Shown: positions 25,421 through 35,886, counted from the first letter of the stretch. The stretch is 64,000 bases of DNA from Paenibacillus kyungheensis (GCF_028606985.1 NZ_CP117416.1:1402001-1466000), one strand, 5' to 3'. A program made the numbers and translations. The notes: generated by a model from the sequence alone, not told the origin.

Positions 25421-26128
25421 ATGGGCGAGGTTCTTAAAGAAAGTAAGGTGCTCGAAGAAGTTTTTAAAGACGGATTTGCCTTAGAACAAGTTAAATTATG
25501 GAGAGGCCAGAGACGTAATCTTGCTTTTTATACCAAGTCTATCGGGGAACTGCGTGTGATAACCGGCAAAATTGTAGCCGATGATCCATACAGCTTGATC
25601 GAATCTACACCTTTTGTACAGACTTTCCCCACAGGTTCTTTTCCAATAGAATTATCTATTGCTCGTATTACCGATCCAACCGATCGGCATAAAGATCATG
25701 TAGATGAACGGATTGCTTTTGCACGCATTACGTTTAGTCAAGCTCCTGTGGCTAGATGGGTAGGTGCAGAGCGTGAAGTTCAGCCAGATGCTAGCTTATA
25801 TCAAATGGATGAACATGAACGTTGGGGGTATGCAGTGGATTCTGGCACAGGTAGTTTTCTAGATGCCGAAGCATATGCATGGCTTTCTTTTCAACAAGAA
25901 CAAGAAAATCCTGAAGTGGCTCAAGAATTAATGGAAGCATGGGAATTAGCAGCAGAAGAGTCCTATCTTCATACACGAAGCTGGCTGGTGCAAGAACTGG
26001 ATAACGGGCATAATATTGCACTGTTTTCTAGCGGTTTTGGTAACGGTATTTACCATAGTTATATCGGTTATGATAGCGATGGTCAATGTGTACAATTGTT
26101 AACTGATTTTAATGTATATCCTGATTAA
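25421..26128 (+). CDS. DUF4241 domain-containing protein
   Basis: 235 residues, cytoplasmic. The C-terminal DUF4241 pattern is visible: VDSGTGSFLDAEAYAWL, then NIALFSSGFGNGIYHSYIGY and QCVQLLTDFNVY. DUF4241 proteins are common in bacterial polymorphic-toxin and immunity contexts but have no defined activity. The ATG at 25421 lies 7 nt after GGAGGA; the in-frame TTG at 25406 precedes that site. Monocistronic by spacing. Confidence 0.75.
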   Translation: MGEVLKESKVLEEVFKDGFALEQVKLWRGQRRNLAFYTKSIGELRVITGKIVADDPYSLIESTPFVQTFPTGSFPIELSIARITDPTDRHKDHVDERIAFARITFSQAPVARWVGAEREVQPDASLYQMDEHERWGYAVDSGTGSFLDAEAYAWLSFQQEQENPEVAQELMEAWELAAEESYLHTRSWLVQELDNGHNIALFSSGFGNGIYHSYIGYDSDGQCVQLLTDFNVYPD

Positions 26129-26229
26129 TTGATAACGTTCAGCCGGGTGAAGTGATTCATCCGGCTATACGTGTGTAATAAATAACATGTGTATCAACAT
26201 AATCACTCTAACCAAAGGATGTGAATAAG

Positions 26230-26667
26230 ATGAGTAATTTAGATCGTGCTATTATTTTAGCGACCCGTGCGCATTCAGGGCAAACAGACAAATCAGGCTT
26301 ACCTTACATTTTACATCCATTGCGCGTGATGTTAAAAATGACGACTGAAGAAGAACGAATTATTGCTGTTTTGCATGATGTGTTGGAAGACACCGATGTA
26401 ACAGCTCATGATTTATCTGCTGAAGGGTTTTCTAATGAAATTGTAGAAGCTGTTCAAGCATTAAGTCGTAGTGAAGATGAAGATTATCATGAATTTGTAA
26501 AACGTGCTAAAAAAAATTCATTAGCTCGTCCAGTCAAAATTGCCGATATTGAAGATAATATGGACCCGTCACGTATTTTGAGCTCAACAGACAAAGATAT
26601 GGAACGTATCAGTAAATATGGTAAAGCGCTGGATGAATTAATGACCGAGGAGAATCCGACCCATTGA
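26230..26667 (+). CDS. HD-domain protein, small alarmone hydrolase-like
   Basis: About 145 residues. RelA/SpoT-type HD hydrolase motifs: RAHSGQTDKSGLPYILHPLR (His29), VLHDVLEDTDVT with HD at 49-50 and ED at 53-54, and VKIADIEDNM further on. This resembles the MESH1/SpoT hydrolase domain standing alone, without synthetase or ACT domains, which suggests (p)ppGpp or related nucleotide hydrolysis. Start: ATG at 26230, about 11 nt behind AAAGGA; a GTG at 26221 is too near that site. The stop overlaps the next start. Confidence 0.75.
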   Translation: MSNLDRAIILATRAHSGQTDKSGLPYILHPLRVMLKMTTEEERIIAVLHDVLEDTDVTAHDLSAEGFSNEIVEAVQALSRSEDEDYHEFVKRAKKNSLARPVKIADIEDNMDPSRILSSTDKDMERISKYGKALDELMTEENPTH

Positions 26668-27392
26668 ATCCACAACAAATAGGTATCTTTTTTGACGTTG
26701 ATGACACGTTATACGATCATTTGCAACCGCTCTTTGAAGCATTGCAAACAGTGATTCCAGACCAACAGGAGTCATTATCGTATGGCGATGTATATCAACG
26801 TTTTCGTTATTATAGTGAAGTGTTAGTATCGCCTCAGAATCCTCATGCTCTTTCGTTAGAAGAAATGCGTTACCAGCGCTTCATTTTGACTTTGAAGGAA
26901 TTTGAGATTGAGATCAATGAGCAACAAGCCAAGCAGATGCAGGAGATTTATTTAGGATGCCAGTATGATATTCGTCCGTATGATGGGGTAGTCGAATTGA
27001 TTCATGAATTGATGGATCAAGGCTACACGGTGGGCTTATTAACCAATGGGCCTGCTGAACATCAATGGAAAAAGATTTGCGCATTACATATGGATCAAGT
27101 ATTTGCGCGTGATCGAATATTTATTTCAGGGGAGATTGGTTTGGAAAAGCCTGATCCTGCTATATTTGCTTATGTCAATCGACAGACAGATACAGTGCCG
27201 GAATATAGCTACTTTATTGGTGATTCCTGGCGTAATGATGTAGTGGGGGCCGTTAGTGCTCACTGGCATATGATTTGGTTCAATGCTCGTCATGCAATTC
27301 GTGAATCGGATCATCAGCCAGATACAGAAGCTGTCAATTATACAGAGATTCGCACTCAGCTACTAGCGATGATCGCTACACAACTATCTTAA
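26664..27392 (+). CDS. HAD-superfamily phosphatase (YjjG-like)
   Basis: 242 residues. Motif I FFDVDDTLYD, cap domain, motif II VGLLTNGPAEHQ, motif III Lys in LEKPDPAIF, and motif IV FIGDSWRNDVVGA. HAD-IA hydrolases of this type act on nucleoside monophosphates or phosphosugars. It begins with TTG overlapping the HD-protein stop (ATTGA), so the two proteins are probably made together. A nucleotide phosphatase beside an alarmone hydrolase would fit a nucleotide-cleaning unit, but that is inference. Confidence 0.85.
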   Translation: MNPQQIGIFFDVDDTLYDHLQPLFEALQTVIPDQQESLSYGDVYQRFRYYSEVLVSPQNPHALSLEEMRYQRFILTLKEFEIEINEQQAKQMQEIYLGCQYDIRPYDGVVELIHELMDQGYTVGLLTNGPAEHQWKKICALHMDQVFARDRIFISGEIGLEKPDPAIFAYVNRQTDTVPEYSYFIGDSWRNDVVGAVSAHWHMIWFNARHAIRESDHQPDTEAVNYTEIRTQLLAMIATQLS

Positions 27393-27427
27393 TATCATAT
27401 TATTACAATTTAGAATAAGAAAATATA

Positions 27428-27470
27428 AAGAAAAAGCAAAGACATAGATAGTGTCTTTGCTTTTTCTTTA
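27428..27470 (+). terminator. Intrinsic terminator
   Basis: AAAGAAAAAGCAAAGACA pairs perfectly with TGTCTTTGCTTTTTCTTT around a short loop. Confidence 0.85.
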
Positions 27471-27602
27471 TATTTTAACAATATTCGCTAAAATTCTATT
27501 CAAAAAAACGTATAAAATCCCGATAAAAATACAATATATTAATAAGTTAAGTGTTTTAAACCGTTAGGTTATATTCATTAGGGAGAAGGCGGATCATTAA
27601 GT

Positions 27603-29468
27603 ATGAAAAATACAAACAAAGAGAATTCTACAGTCAAAAAGGTTATGCAAATCGCAGGTACTTCTATTCTGGCGACTGGATTAGTCGCAGCACCCACTGT
27701 CACAGGAGCACAAAGTCTATCATCGCCTTCTACTTCTTCCAGTTCATATCAGACTTCTTCAGACCAACCTACGGTATATAATGGTAATTCAATGCTTTAT
27801 TTTGAGCAAAACTTCTTTGGTAGCTCTTCTTCTTTGACACATGGAGAAAGTGGAGCAGCTCCAATCGCGAAAAGTTTAAGCTTTATCATCAAAAAATCAA
27901 CAGTATTTAGCAGTCAGTTACAAGCTACAGATGAAGAAACTAACGACAATCTAACATATCATTTACTGACTCAACCACAACAAGGGAAAGTCGTATTAAC
28001 CAATACATCTACAGGTACATTTGAATATTCTGGAACAGTTGTCGGAACATATACTTTTACGTATAACGTTACTGATCCACAAAACAATCAATCAGAAGTC
28101 GCTACAGTAACAATCGAAGTGAAAAAAGACAAAGAAGATAAAGATCCTTCATCAAATACACCGACAACACCAGCACCAACTACGCCTTCTACACCTACAC
28201 CTGTGGTGGCGCAACCGGTAACTATTGATGCAGTACATTCAACAAAAGATACCAATGGAACAGCAACAGGTAGTAATAGTGAACGCACCAAAGGTGCAGC
28301 AACCTTATCCAAGTCGGACGATAATAGTGCTGTACTGGATCTGATCTACGATCGTGTTCATGCAGCTACCGAAGTCGCCGCGCCGAAAGAAACGATTACG
28401 ATTGCTGCTAATGCGATTACAGGTAAGCAACAATATCAATTCAATTTTGCAGGTAATGTGGTGCAATCATTAGTGGCCAAGCAAAATGGATTAGCGATTC
28501 AAACAGGGGATGTTCGCATCTATGTGCCAGCATCTGCATTTACCAATGTTAATCGCAATCTCAATCTGAGCAATAACACTACAGCGAATTGGACGATCAA
28601 AGCTGAAAAAGTATCACCTGCGTCGTTCAGTAACTGGGCAGGCAATCCGGTCACTACAGCAGGTGGAACATATCAAGTCAGTGTTCAAATCGATAATGAC
28701 GGTACAGTCAATACACTTAATAATTACAACAATCGTTATGTACAATTAAGTGTAGCTGCTCCTGAAAATGCTGCTAGCAATGATCAATATATTGCATTAT
28801 CTACCGATAGCGATGGAAGTACGCATGTAGTTCCTGTGGTATTTGATAATCAAGGTCAAGCGAGTATTCATAGTCTGGAAAATGGGACATTTACTATTGT
28901 CAAAGTCAATCCTTCCAACAATGTGACCAATGCTTCACCAGAATTGAAAAAATTAGTCGATAAACAAATTATTCCGGTTAGCAATCAAGCTACTGTGGCT
29001 AATGATGGATTGTTAACACGCGGACAATTGGCTTCCTATCTGGTCAATGCACTCGGTATAAATGTGAATAGTGCTCCAGCTTCAACATTCACTGATATTG
29101 ACCCATCATCATCGGAAGCCAAAGCAATTCAAGCACTTTATCATGCGGGTGTATTACGCGGAATATCAGCTACTCAATTTGCTCCGAACCGTACGATTAG
29201 TAAAGAGCAACTGGCTGTTATTTTAACACGAGCCGCTTCTGCTTATGGATTGGATCAAAGCAGTAACGCTAACAATATGGAAAATGCTAGTAATAATTCA
29301 TCCAGCCAATGGGCAAAAGCAGAATTAGATCAAGCGATCTCTTCAGGGAATAATACAGGTGTAGAATCTGCTAAAGGATCCGCATTAACAGCTTCTCCAA
29401 CTACGACCCAGTCTGAAGGAGCGACTATGCTGGTGAAATGGCTACAAGATTCAGGGCTTCTTAATTAA
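27603..29468 (+). CDS. Secreted S-layer-homology protein with cadherin-like domain
   Basis: 621 residues. Signal peptide to about residue 36 (TGLVAAPTVTGAQS). A Ser-rich stretch and then a cadherin/Ig-like domain, about 95-175 (LQATDEETNDNLTYHLL, GTFEYSGTVVGTYTFTYNV). A Pro/Thr linker, about 178-200, a beta-rich middle region, and C-terminal SLH-type repeats, about 445-545 (LTRGQLASYLVNALGI, AGVLRGISATQFAPNRTISK). SLH domains bind pyruvylated secondary wall polymer, so it should be displayed at the surface. CCCGATAA at 27519-27526 with TCAA 15 bp upstream resembles a sigma-D promoter weakly. Confidence 0.85.
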   Translation: MKNTNKENSTVKKVMQIAGTSILATGLVAAPTVTGAQSLSSPSTSSSSYQTSSDQPTVYNGNSMLYFEQNFFGSSSSLTHGESGAAPIAKSLSFIIKKSTVFSSQLQATDEETNDNLTYHLLTQPQQGKVVLTNTSTGTFEYSGTVVGTYTFTYNVTDPQNNQSEVATVTIEVKKDKEDKDPSSNTPTTPAPTTPSTPTPVVAQPVTIDAVHSTKDTNGTATGSNSERTKGAATLSKSDDNSAVLDLIYDRVHAATEVAAPKETITIAANAITGKQQYQFNFAGNVVQSLVAKQNGLAIQTGDVRIYVPASAFTNVNRNLNLSNNTTANWTIKAEKVSPASFSNWAGNPVTTAGGTYQVSVQIDNDGTVNTLNNYNNRYVQLSVAAPENAASNDQYIALSTDSDGSTHVVPVVFDNQGQASIHSLENGTFTIVKVNPSNNVTNASPELKKLVDKQIIPVSNQATVANDGLLTRGQLASYLVNALGINVNSAPASTFTDIDPSSSEAKAIQALYHAGVLRGISATQFAPNRTISKEQLAVILTRAASAYGLDQSSNANNMENASNNSSSQWAKAELDQAISSGNNTGVESAKGSALTASPTTTQSEGATMLVKWLQDSGLLN

Positions 29469-29495
29469 TAATCGTAAGTGCATAGAAAGCAACAA

Positions 29496-29549
29496 AAAAC
29501 CGGAATATTCACTGCTGATCTATACCAGCAGGATATTCCGGTTTTATTT
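29496..29549. terminator. Convergent bidirectional terminator
   Basis: AAAACCGGAATATTC and CTGCTG pair with CAGCAG and GATATTCCGGTTTT. It separates the S-layer gene (+) from the ATP-grasp gene (-). Confidence 0.85.
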
Positions 29550-29579
29550 TGTATATAAGCATAACAGATTACTTTCTGA

Positions 29580-31676
29580 TTAAGATAAAGGCTTATACAA
29601 AGAGATCGCATAAGGAACTGCATATTTAGCAGCTTCAAAAGCATGAAATGAATTGCCAATCCGGTTAAAATTCGCTTCAAATATCCAAATATTACGCTGC
29701 TTATCGACACCCAGATCAATCGCCACTTCAGGGAAGTTACGTCCCAGACGTTTCTCAAGATGAGTTGCTGTCTCAATCGCTAATTGACGAACACGACGAT
29801 CCATTTGTTGTCCTGGCGCTTCGCCGTATTCCATATTTAGAAACCAGTCCCATTTGGTAGATAACCGTAACGTTTGAGCATGATTAGTCACTTTGCGATA
29901 CGTGGATACGGCAACAAAAGGTTGTACAAAAGCAACTTTCCATTGTCCTTCGCCAACTTTCATCACATGGGTGCGTAAATGAAAAGGATGACCTTCTGTA
30001 GTAGAACTATCTACAAACTGTTGAAAAATATAACCTTTACCTAATGACATACGGACAAAATGATCCAATTGATTAGCATCTAGGTAATGCAGATACGATT
30101 GATCATACACTTCATAATCTGACTCCCGTTGCTGAATATTAAATATATTTTGCCCGTGTGAGCCAGTATCAGGTTTGAGAACGGTATTTTCATACTGCTC
30201 CATAAATTCCACCACTTGATCAGATTGTTGCATATCGTGAAAAGGAATCACCGATGCCGATACGATCTCAGAAGCATCTGCTAGTAGACGATATATATGC
30301 ACTTTACTCATCGAACCGCTTTTCAATTCATGAGTAGCAGGAATCGAAGCCAGCGCATCATACATGCGAGAATAAGCAGCAATTCCTCTTTTTTTCAATC
30401 GATCAAATACTACATCAGGATAACGACAAGCATAAGGAACAAATCCGCCTTGCTCCCATACATAACCTAACAGTCGTTGTTGCCAAAAAAAGATATCATC
30501 AGCATAGATACGTACTAATCTTGCTCCATTAACAGCAGCAACAGCAGCGCAAGCTTCGATAAAATTCTCATCACTATCATTGCCATGATGTTCGGCTAAC
30601 AGTCCAATCATAATCTGATCATCAGGTAATGAAGGCAATTGCTCCAATATATGATAACGCTGATCTAAATAATGAGCATAACCGATCGTATGCATAGCAC
30701 GTTCATACTCATGATCACGTGTCTGTGGAGCTGTATTCGCTTCATAGAACCATAACTTTTCTTCATGGTCAATCGCTACATCTATTCCTAACTCATCCAA
30801 AGGATAATCATACATCGCATCAATATACTCTGCTAATTGCAATCCAATCTCAGGTAAAGTATCGATCCAATAATCTGCGGTCTGTGGAAATTGTGCTTGT
30901 AACCATGATGTCCACAACGCTGTAGTTCCACCCTGACTGTAATTACTTACAACAGTATGCGCTTCACCGATCCGTGGATAGATTTTTGTGATCTGAAAAG
31001 TTCCTTGATGATTACGTTGCATATGAATACGAAAATCGAATGGACGATGATCTGTAGTCTGACAATGAATATACGGTTGTACTAGATAATCTTGATGTTC
31101 AATCAGCGCCATCAATGACTTCTCTAATCCAGCAGATGTCATAATCTGTTCAGTTGTGGCTGTCTGCCATAGAAATTCTTCTTGTCCGGTCATACGTATA
31201 CTTACAATCCCTTGACCTTGTCGTCCACGATCTGGCTTAACAATCACATGACGATAATGTGATAAGTAATCTTGTAGACTGTGAATATTACGACAGGGTT
31301 GTGTAGGAATAACCAGTTGAGCTAGAGATTCCGATTGACTCAAATATTGTTGAATACGCAATTTGCCATGAATCGGATGTGATGTGAACGTGACCATCCG
31401 ATTTAACTTTTGTTCTACCGAAGATCGCTCTTTAGGTAGCTTGCCCATTTCGTTGATCACGATATCTGGTAAAGGAAGTGTCTGAATAATCCATTGCCCT
31501 GGTTGATCAGGGTCTGGAACCGAAGCAGTAACCTGTTTGTTTTTGAGATCAAGCCCTTTTTCATCGAAAAAAAGAATCTGCACTTGAAGCTCTACTGCCG
31601 CATCCACCATAGCCTCTATACGTGCAGAAGGAAGCAACTGCAAAGGATGAGTAGCATGATATATACCAATACTCAA
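29580..31676 (-). CDS. Double-module YheC/YheD-type ATP-grasp protein
   Basis: 698 residues, about twice the usual YheC/YheD length (endospore coat-associated proteins). The first module, about 1-345, has VIVKPDRGRQGQGIVSIRM, PYIHCQTTDHRPFDFRIHMQ, and IDVAIDHEEKLWFYEANTAP. The second, about 355-698, has TVLKPDTGSHGQNIFNIQQ, QQFVDSSTTEGHPFHLRTHV, and VAIDLGVDKQRNIWIFEANF. Both retain the KPD...G ATP loop and the terminal D...E-N metal ligands, so both could be active. It starts with TTG behind AAAAGGAG. Substrate unknown; a spore-coat or cell-wall peptide-like ligation is a guess. Confidence 0.85.
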   Translation of the reverse strand: MSIGIYHATHPLQLLPSARIEAMVDAAVELQVQILFFDEKGLDLKNKQVTASVPDPDQPGQWIIQTLPLPDIVINEMGKLPKERSSVEQKLNRMVTFTSHPIHGKLRIQQYLSQSESLAQLVIPTQPCRNIHSLQDYLSHYRHVIVKPDRGRQGQGIVSIRMTGQEEFLWQTATTEQIMTSAGLEKSLMALIEHQDYLVQPYIHCQTTDHRPFDFRIHMQRNHQGTFQITKIYPRIGEAHTVVSNYSQGGTTALWTSWLQAQFPQTADYWIDTLPEIGLQLAEYIDAMYDYPLDELGIDVAIDHEEKLWFYEANTAPQTRDHEYERAMHTIGYAHYLDQRYHILEQLPSLPDDQIMIGLLAEHHGNDSDENFIEACAAVAAVNGARLVRIYADDIFFWQQRLLGYVWEQGGFVPYACRYPDVVFDRLKKRGIAAYSRMYDALASIPATHELKSGSMSKVHIYRLLADASEIVSASVIPFHDMQQSDQVVEFMEQYENTVLKPDTGSHGQNIFNIQQRESDYEVYDQSYLHYLDANQLDHFVRMSLGKGYIFQQFVDSSTTEGHPFHLRTHVMKVGEGQWKVAFVQPFVAVSTYRKVTNHAQTLRLSTKWDWFLNMEYGEAPGQQMDRRVRQLAIETATHLEKRLGRNFPEVAIDLGVDKQRNIWIFEANFNRIGNSFHAFEAAKYAVPYAISLYKPLS

Positions 31677-31738
31677 AGGTGATAGACACTCCTTTTATCC
31701 AGAAAAGCGTAAGCGCTTATTCTGTTGCTAGTCTGTGA

Positions 31739-32725
31739 TTAGTTAGAATCAGCAGGGAAGACCAGACCTAATTGACGGCGGGCTTCATCCATAATTTCAA
31801 ATGTAATCAACGAATGTTCCCATGAATTGATAGACGATTGTTGTCTACCTTCGATAATCAAATTCAAAAACTCACGAATCTCGTAATACATCGGTGGTTC
31901 GGATTGACTCACATTAATCTCTTCTTCATATCCGCCACGATACGTAATCGTAATTTGTTGAGGTTCACTGATTTTGTCAATACGTACGCTGCCTAACTCA
32001 CCTTGAATTTCAGAAGGAAGTGAAGAGTCTGTGATTTTGGAATACATTACGACAGCATCCATTTCGTCATAAGACAAAATAATACTACCTTCACCATCGA
32101 CACCGGATTCTAACATTACCCCTGTCGCTTTCACTTCATTCGGGCGACCGAACATTACTGCAAGCGGATACAGACAATAAACGCCGAGATCCATTAAAGC
32201 GCCATTGGAGAATTCAGGCTTAAATGCATTTTGGATATTGCCTTCTTTGTAAGCATCATAACGAGAAGAATATTGCCCGTAATTTGCAAAATAACGACGT
32301 ACTTGTCCGATCCGATACAAATTATCATGAATCGCAATATGATTCGGCATCATCGTTGATTTCATCGCTTCCATCAAAGTAACGTTGTTTTGCTTAGCGG
32401 CTTCGATCATAGCGCGAACTTCGGTTACGTTAGAAGCCAGTGGTTTTTCACATAATACATGCTTACCATGATTCATACATAGAATCGCTTGCTCTGCATG
32501 AAAAGAGTTAGGGCTAGCAATATAGACAGCGTCTACTTGCCCGCTTTCTAGCATTTCTGCAATATCTGTAAACACATGTGGAATATTGTGTTTGCCACCA
32601 AATTGTTGTGCACGTTCAAGTGTGCGTGAGTACAGTGAAGTAATCTGCAAATCATCATTCCGTTGCGCAGCATCAATAAATCGCTCTGTTATAAAATTAG
32701 TGCCTATAATACCAAACCGGATCAT
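31739..32725 (-). CDS. Gfo/Idh/MocA-family oxidoreductase
   Basis: 328 residues. N-terminal Rossmann motif IRFGIIGTNFITERFIDAA, the family motif KHVLCEKPLASN with catalytic Lys, and a C-terminal alpha/beta domain (GALMDLGVYCLYPLAVMFG). NAD(P)-dependent sugar or inositol-type dehydrogenase; substrate unknown. The start at 32725 (MIRFGIIG) follows GAGAGGA with 8-nt spacing; the longer frame to 32749 would contain the ribosome site. It lies between the ATP-grasp gene and a divergent sulfate transporter cluster, with no obvious functional link. Confidence 0.88.
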   Translation of the reverse strand: MIRFGIIGTNFITERFIDAAQRNDDLQITSLYSRTLERAQQFGGKHNIPHVFTDIAEMLESGQVDAVYIASPNSFHAEQAILCMNHGKHVLCEKPLASNVTEVRAMIEAAKQNNVTLMEAMKSTMMPNHIAIHDNLYRIGQVRRYFANYGQYSSRYDAYKEGNIQNAFKPEFSNGALMDLGVYCLYPLAVMFGRPNEVKATGVMLESGVDGEGSIILSYDEMDAVVMYSKITDSSLPSEIQGELGSVRIDKISEPQQITITYRGGYEEEINVSQSEPPMYYEIREFLNLIIEGRQQSSINSWEHSLITFEIMDEARRQLGLVFPADSN

Positions 32726-32944
32726 GGAATCGTCCTCTCTATTCGTCATATATGGGTACCCCGAAATATGTACGGATACATGTATTCAATATACAATATT
32801 ATACCCGAGTCACCCTTGATATGACAAAGCATGTTTGTAAAAGAAAAAAGATTCATTTTGGAGATGATATAGATGTTCTTTATCTGAACGCTTGAAATGC
32901 TACAAACTTCTATCCAGTTTTACCCAAAAATATAAAAAGTTATA

Positions 32945-32973
32945 TTGATTGTCGATACAAAGCTTGATAAAGT
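32945..32973 (+). promoter_or_regulatory. Candidate promoter of the second sulfate cluster
   Basis: TTGATT, 17-bp spacer, TAAAGT. The transcript leader would run about 65 nt to the start. The sequence GTAGGAATTATTAAATTT downstream shares TAGGAA with the region before cysT (TAGGAAATAA at 1751-1760). The remaining part of the 32726-33046 gap shows no gene. Confidence 0.35.
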
Positions 32974-33046
32974 TTCTACATAACAAAGTAAACAGGTAGG
33001 AATTATTAAATTTAAGTAGAAAAATCGAAATGATGGGGTGTTGAGA

Positions 33047-34123
33047 TTGAGAGACAATCAAAAGGGAAGCTACAAATTAGGGTCTGTATTTAGTGTTTTG
33101 TTAAGTTTAGTACTTGTGTTGAGTGCTTGCGGGGGAAATAGTAATGCTACTAACAACGCTGAAGGAAATGCAGGTTCCAGTAAAGATGCGGTAGAGCTAC
33201 TGAATGTATCGTATGATCCGACACGTGAATTGTATGAAGAATACAATACTGCTTTTCAAAAATATTGGAAAGAGAAGTCCGGTCAAGACGTTACGATCAA
33301 ACAATCTCATGGTGGTTCTGGTAAGCAAGCACGTTCTGTTATTGATGGTCTCAAAGCAGATGTGGTTACTTTAGCACTCGGTTATGATATTGATGCGATT
33401 GCAGACAAAGGATTGCTTGCTGAAGATTGGCAGTCCAAATTTGAACATAATAGTTCTCCGTATACATCCACGATTGTATTTCTTGTACGCAAAGGCAACC
33501 CCAAAAATATTAAAGACTGGAATGATCTGATCAAAGACGATGTACAGGTCATTACACCCAATCCCAAAACATCCGGTGGAGCACGCTGGAATTATCTTGC
33601 CGCTTATGGTTATGCCCTACAACAAAACAACAATGATGAAGAACAAGCAAAAGCTTATCTTGCCCAATTATTCAAACATGTCCCTGTTCTCGATACTGGA
33701 GCCAGAGGAGCTACGACTACTTTTGTAGAAAAAGGATTAGGCGATGTATTGTTAGCCTGGGAAAATGAAGCTTTTCTATCTATTAATGAGTTAGGGCCTG
33801 ATCAATTTGAAATTGTCTATCCATCGATCAGTATTTTAGCAGAGCCGCCGGTTGCTGTTGTAGACAAAGTAGCCGAGCAACATGGTACACAGGATGTTGC
33901 CAAAGCATATCTGGAGTATCTCTATTCGGATGAAGGACAAGAGATTGCCGCCAAAAATTACTACCGTCCGATCAATGAAAAGATCGCCGCTAAATACAAA
34001 GATACATTTAAAGAAATGAAGTTATTGACGATAGATAAAGATTTCGGAGGATGGAGAGAAGCACAGCAGAAGCATTTCAGTGATGGTGGATTATTTGATC
34101 AGATTTATACACCGGGTTCTTAA
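33047..34123 (+). CDS. Second sulfate-binding lipoprotein
   Basis: About 358 residues. Lipobox LSAC with Cys near residue 28, then an Asn/Gly/Ser tether. Family motifs: [40 protein letters not shown], and [15 protein letters not shown], closer to classical sulfate-binding proteins than the first one at 4519. Start is uncertain: GTG 33038, TTG 33041, and TTG 33047 are in frame, and the last has the best spacing from the GGGG site. The stop overlaps the permease start (TAATG). Confidence 0.85.
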   Translation: MRDNQKGSYKLGSVFSVLLSLVLVLSACGGNSNATNNAEGNAGSSKDAVELLNVSYDPTRELYEEYNTAFQKYWKEKSGQDVTIKQSHGGSGKQARSVIDGLKADVVTLALGYDIDAIADKGLLAEDWQSKFEHNSSPYTSTIVFLVRKGNPKNIKDWNDLIKDDVQVITPNPKTSGGARWNYLAAYGYALQQNNNDEEQAKAYLAQLFKHVPVLDTGARGATTTFVEKGLGDVLLAWENEAFLSINELGPDQFEIVYPSISILAEPPVAVVDKVAEQHGTQDVAKAYLEYLYSDEGQEIAAKNYYRPINEKIAAKYKDTFKEMKLLTIDKDFGGWREAQQKHFSDGGLFDQIYTPGS

Positions 34124-34989
34124 TGAGTACTCAACCTGTTCGTACCACCAAGCTTCGTCCATCCAAAGCACGTACTATTTTGCCGGGGTTCGGATTGTCG
34201 ATGGGGTTCACGATTGCTTATTTAAGTCTAATTGTTTTGATTCCATTGGCAAGTATTTTTATCAAAACGACCGAACTCAGTTGGGTACAGTTCTGGCATA
34301 CCATTCTTGATCCGCGTGTATTGGCATCGTATCGAATTAGTTTTGGCACTGCTTTTTGCGCGGCAGCCATTAATCTGATATTCGGGCTACTGTTATCATG
34401 GGTGCTGGTGCGTTATCGTTTTCCAGGTAAAAAGGTGATCGATAGCTTAATCGATTTGCCGTTTGCTTTGCCAACAGCTGTAGCAGGGATCGCATTAACA
34501 ACAATTTATGCACCGAATGGGTGGATAGGGCATTTATTTACCCCGCTCGGTTGGAAAATTGCTTATACCCCTCTGGGTATCACGATTGCGCTGATCTTTA
34601 TCGGTATTCCTTTTGTCGTCCGTACGGTTCAGCCAGTATTGCAAGACTTGAATCAAGAAACAGAAGAAGCCGCAGTGATGTTAGGTGCTTATCGCTGGCG
34701 AACTTTTTATCGAGTGGTATTGCCACAATTAATGCCTGCTTTATTGACAGGCTTTGCACTGGCATTTGCTCGTGGTATAGGGGAATACGGATCTGTTGTA
34801 TTTATTTCAGGTAATATGCCACTCAAAACAGAGATTGCGCCACTGCTAATTATGACCAAATTAGAACAGTATGATTATGCAGGAGCTACAGCGATTGCAT
34901 TGGTAATGTTAATTATTTCGTTTTTGTTGTTATTGCTGATTAATTTTATGCAATGGCGGTTAAATCGCCGCACGATTGAAGGCGGATAG
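34123..34989 (+). CDS. cysT: Second sulfate ABC permease, CysT type
   Basis: 288 residues, about six helices. [20 protein letters not shown] and EAA loop [20 protein letters not shown], then [20 protein letters not shown]. The start overlaps the binding-protein stop by one base, which suggests translational coupling. Paralogue of the permease at 1785. It forms a pair with the next gene. Confidence 0.88.
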   Translation: MSTQPVRTTKLRPSKARTILPGFGLSMGFTIAYLSLIVLIPLASIFIKTTELSWVQFWHTILDPRVLASYRISFGTAFCAAAINLIFGLLLSWVLVRYRFPGKKVIDSLIDLPFALPTAVAGIALTTIYAPNGWIGHLFTPLGWKIAYTPLGITIALIFIGIPFVVRTVQPVLQDLNQETEEAAVMLGAYRWRTFYRVVLPQLMPALLTGFALAFARGIGEYGSVVFISGNMPLKTEIAPLLIMTKLEQYDYAGATAIALVMLIISFLLLLLINFMQWRLNRRTIEGG

Positions 34990-35013
34990 ATTGCCAAGAA
35001 AGGAGATCGACAT

Positions 35014-35886
35014 ATGGCTGGTGCTGTTACTGCACATCTTTCGCATACATCTGCGGATCGTCCCCGGCATATCAATGAATCAGGCATTGTACGCTGGACA
35101 TTGATTAGTATTGCCCTGTTATTTCTAGGATTAATGGTGGTGTTGCCTTTAGTCTGTATTTTTATCGAAGCTTTCAAAAAAGGTTGGAGTGTATACGAAG
35201 CTTCTATTACAGATTCAGATGCTTTGTCAGCACTACGCTTAACATTAGTCGTCGCTTTGATTGCTGTACCGCTGAATACGATATTTGGTATAGCGGCGGC
35301 ATGGACGATTAGTAAATTTCGTTTTCGTGGTAAAAATGCGCTGATTACGTTGATTGATTTACCTTTTGCTGTATCGCCTGTTATTGCAGGGTTGGTTTAT
35401 ATTTTGTTATTTGGTGCTCAAGGATATCTTGGACCATGGTTAGATGAGCATAATATTCAGATTGTGTTTGCTTTGCCGGGGATTGTATTAGCAACTGTTT
35501 TTGTCACTGTTCCTTTTGTAGCGCGTGAATTAATTCCACTCATGCAAGCACAAGGGGTACAGGAAGAAGAAGCGGCAGCAAGTCTTGGAGCGAAAGGCTG
35601 GCAAATCTTCTGGCGGGTGACTGTGCCCAATATTAAATGGGGCTTACTGTACGGCATTATTTTGTGTAATGCACGCGCTATGGGCGAATTTGGAGCTGTA
35701 TCGGTGGTATCCGGTCATATTCGCGGAGAAACCAATACATTACCACTGCATATCGAAATTTTGTATAATGAATATCAATTTTCCGCTTCATTTGCAGTGT
35801 CGTCGTTACTGGTATTTCTAGCGGTATTGACGTTATTGACCAAAGCTTTTTTGGAATGGCAAATGAATCGTCGCCAAACAGGGTAA
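35014..35886 (+). CDS. cysW: Second sulfate ABC permease, CysW type
   Basis: 290 residues. [23 protein letters not shown] loop [20 protein letters not shown], and [20 protein letters not shown] are CysW hallmarks. It has a longer cytoplasmic N-terminal tail (about 30 residues) than the paralogue at 2600. AAAGGAGA precedes the ATG. No ATPase gene follows; the next gene encodes a cyclodeaminase-family enzyme 38 bp on. The ATPase must come from elsewhere, most simply the CysA at 3400. Confidence 0.88.
   Translation: MAGAVTAHLSHTSADRPRHINESGIVRWTLISIALLFLGLMVVLPLVCIFIEAFKKGWSVYEASITDSDALSALRLTLVVALIAVPLNTIFGIAAAWTISKFRFRGKNALITLIDLPFAVSPVIAGLVYILLFGAQGYLGPWLDEHNIQIVFALPGIVLATVFVTVPFVARELIPLMQAQGVQEEEAAASLGAKGWQIFWRVTVPNIKWGLLYGIILCNARAMGEFGAVSVVSGHIRGETNTLPLHIEILYNEYQFSASFAVSSLLVFLAVLTLLTKAFLEWQMNRRQTG

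Noticed and set aside
31697-31715. Possible catabolite-response (cre) element, GTAAGCGCTTATT
   Set aside because: The central core fits but both outer ends deviate, and the downstream gene is not a sugar-use gene.
32990-33020. Possible CymR box (GTAGGAATTATTAAATTT) before the second sulfate cluster
   Set aside because: I could not align it with confidence to the full CymR motif; the shared TAGGAA before cysT is too short to be decisive.
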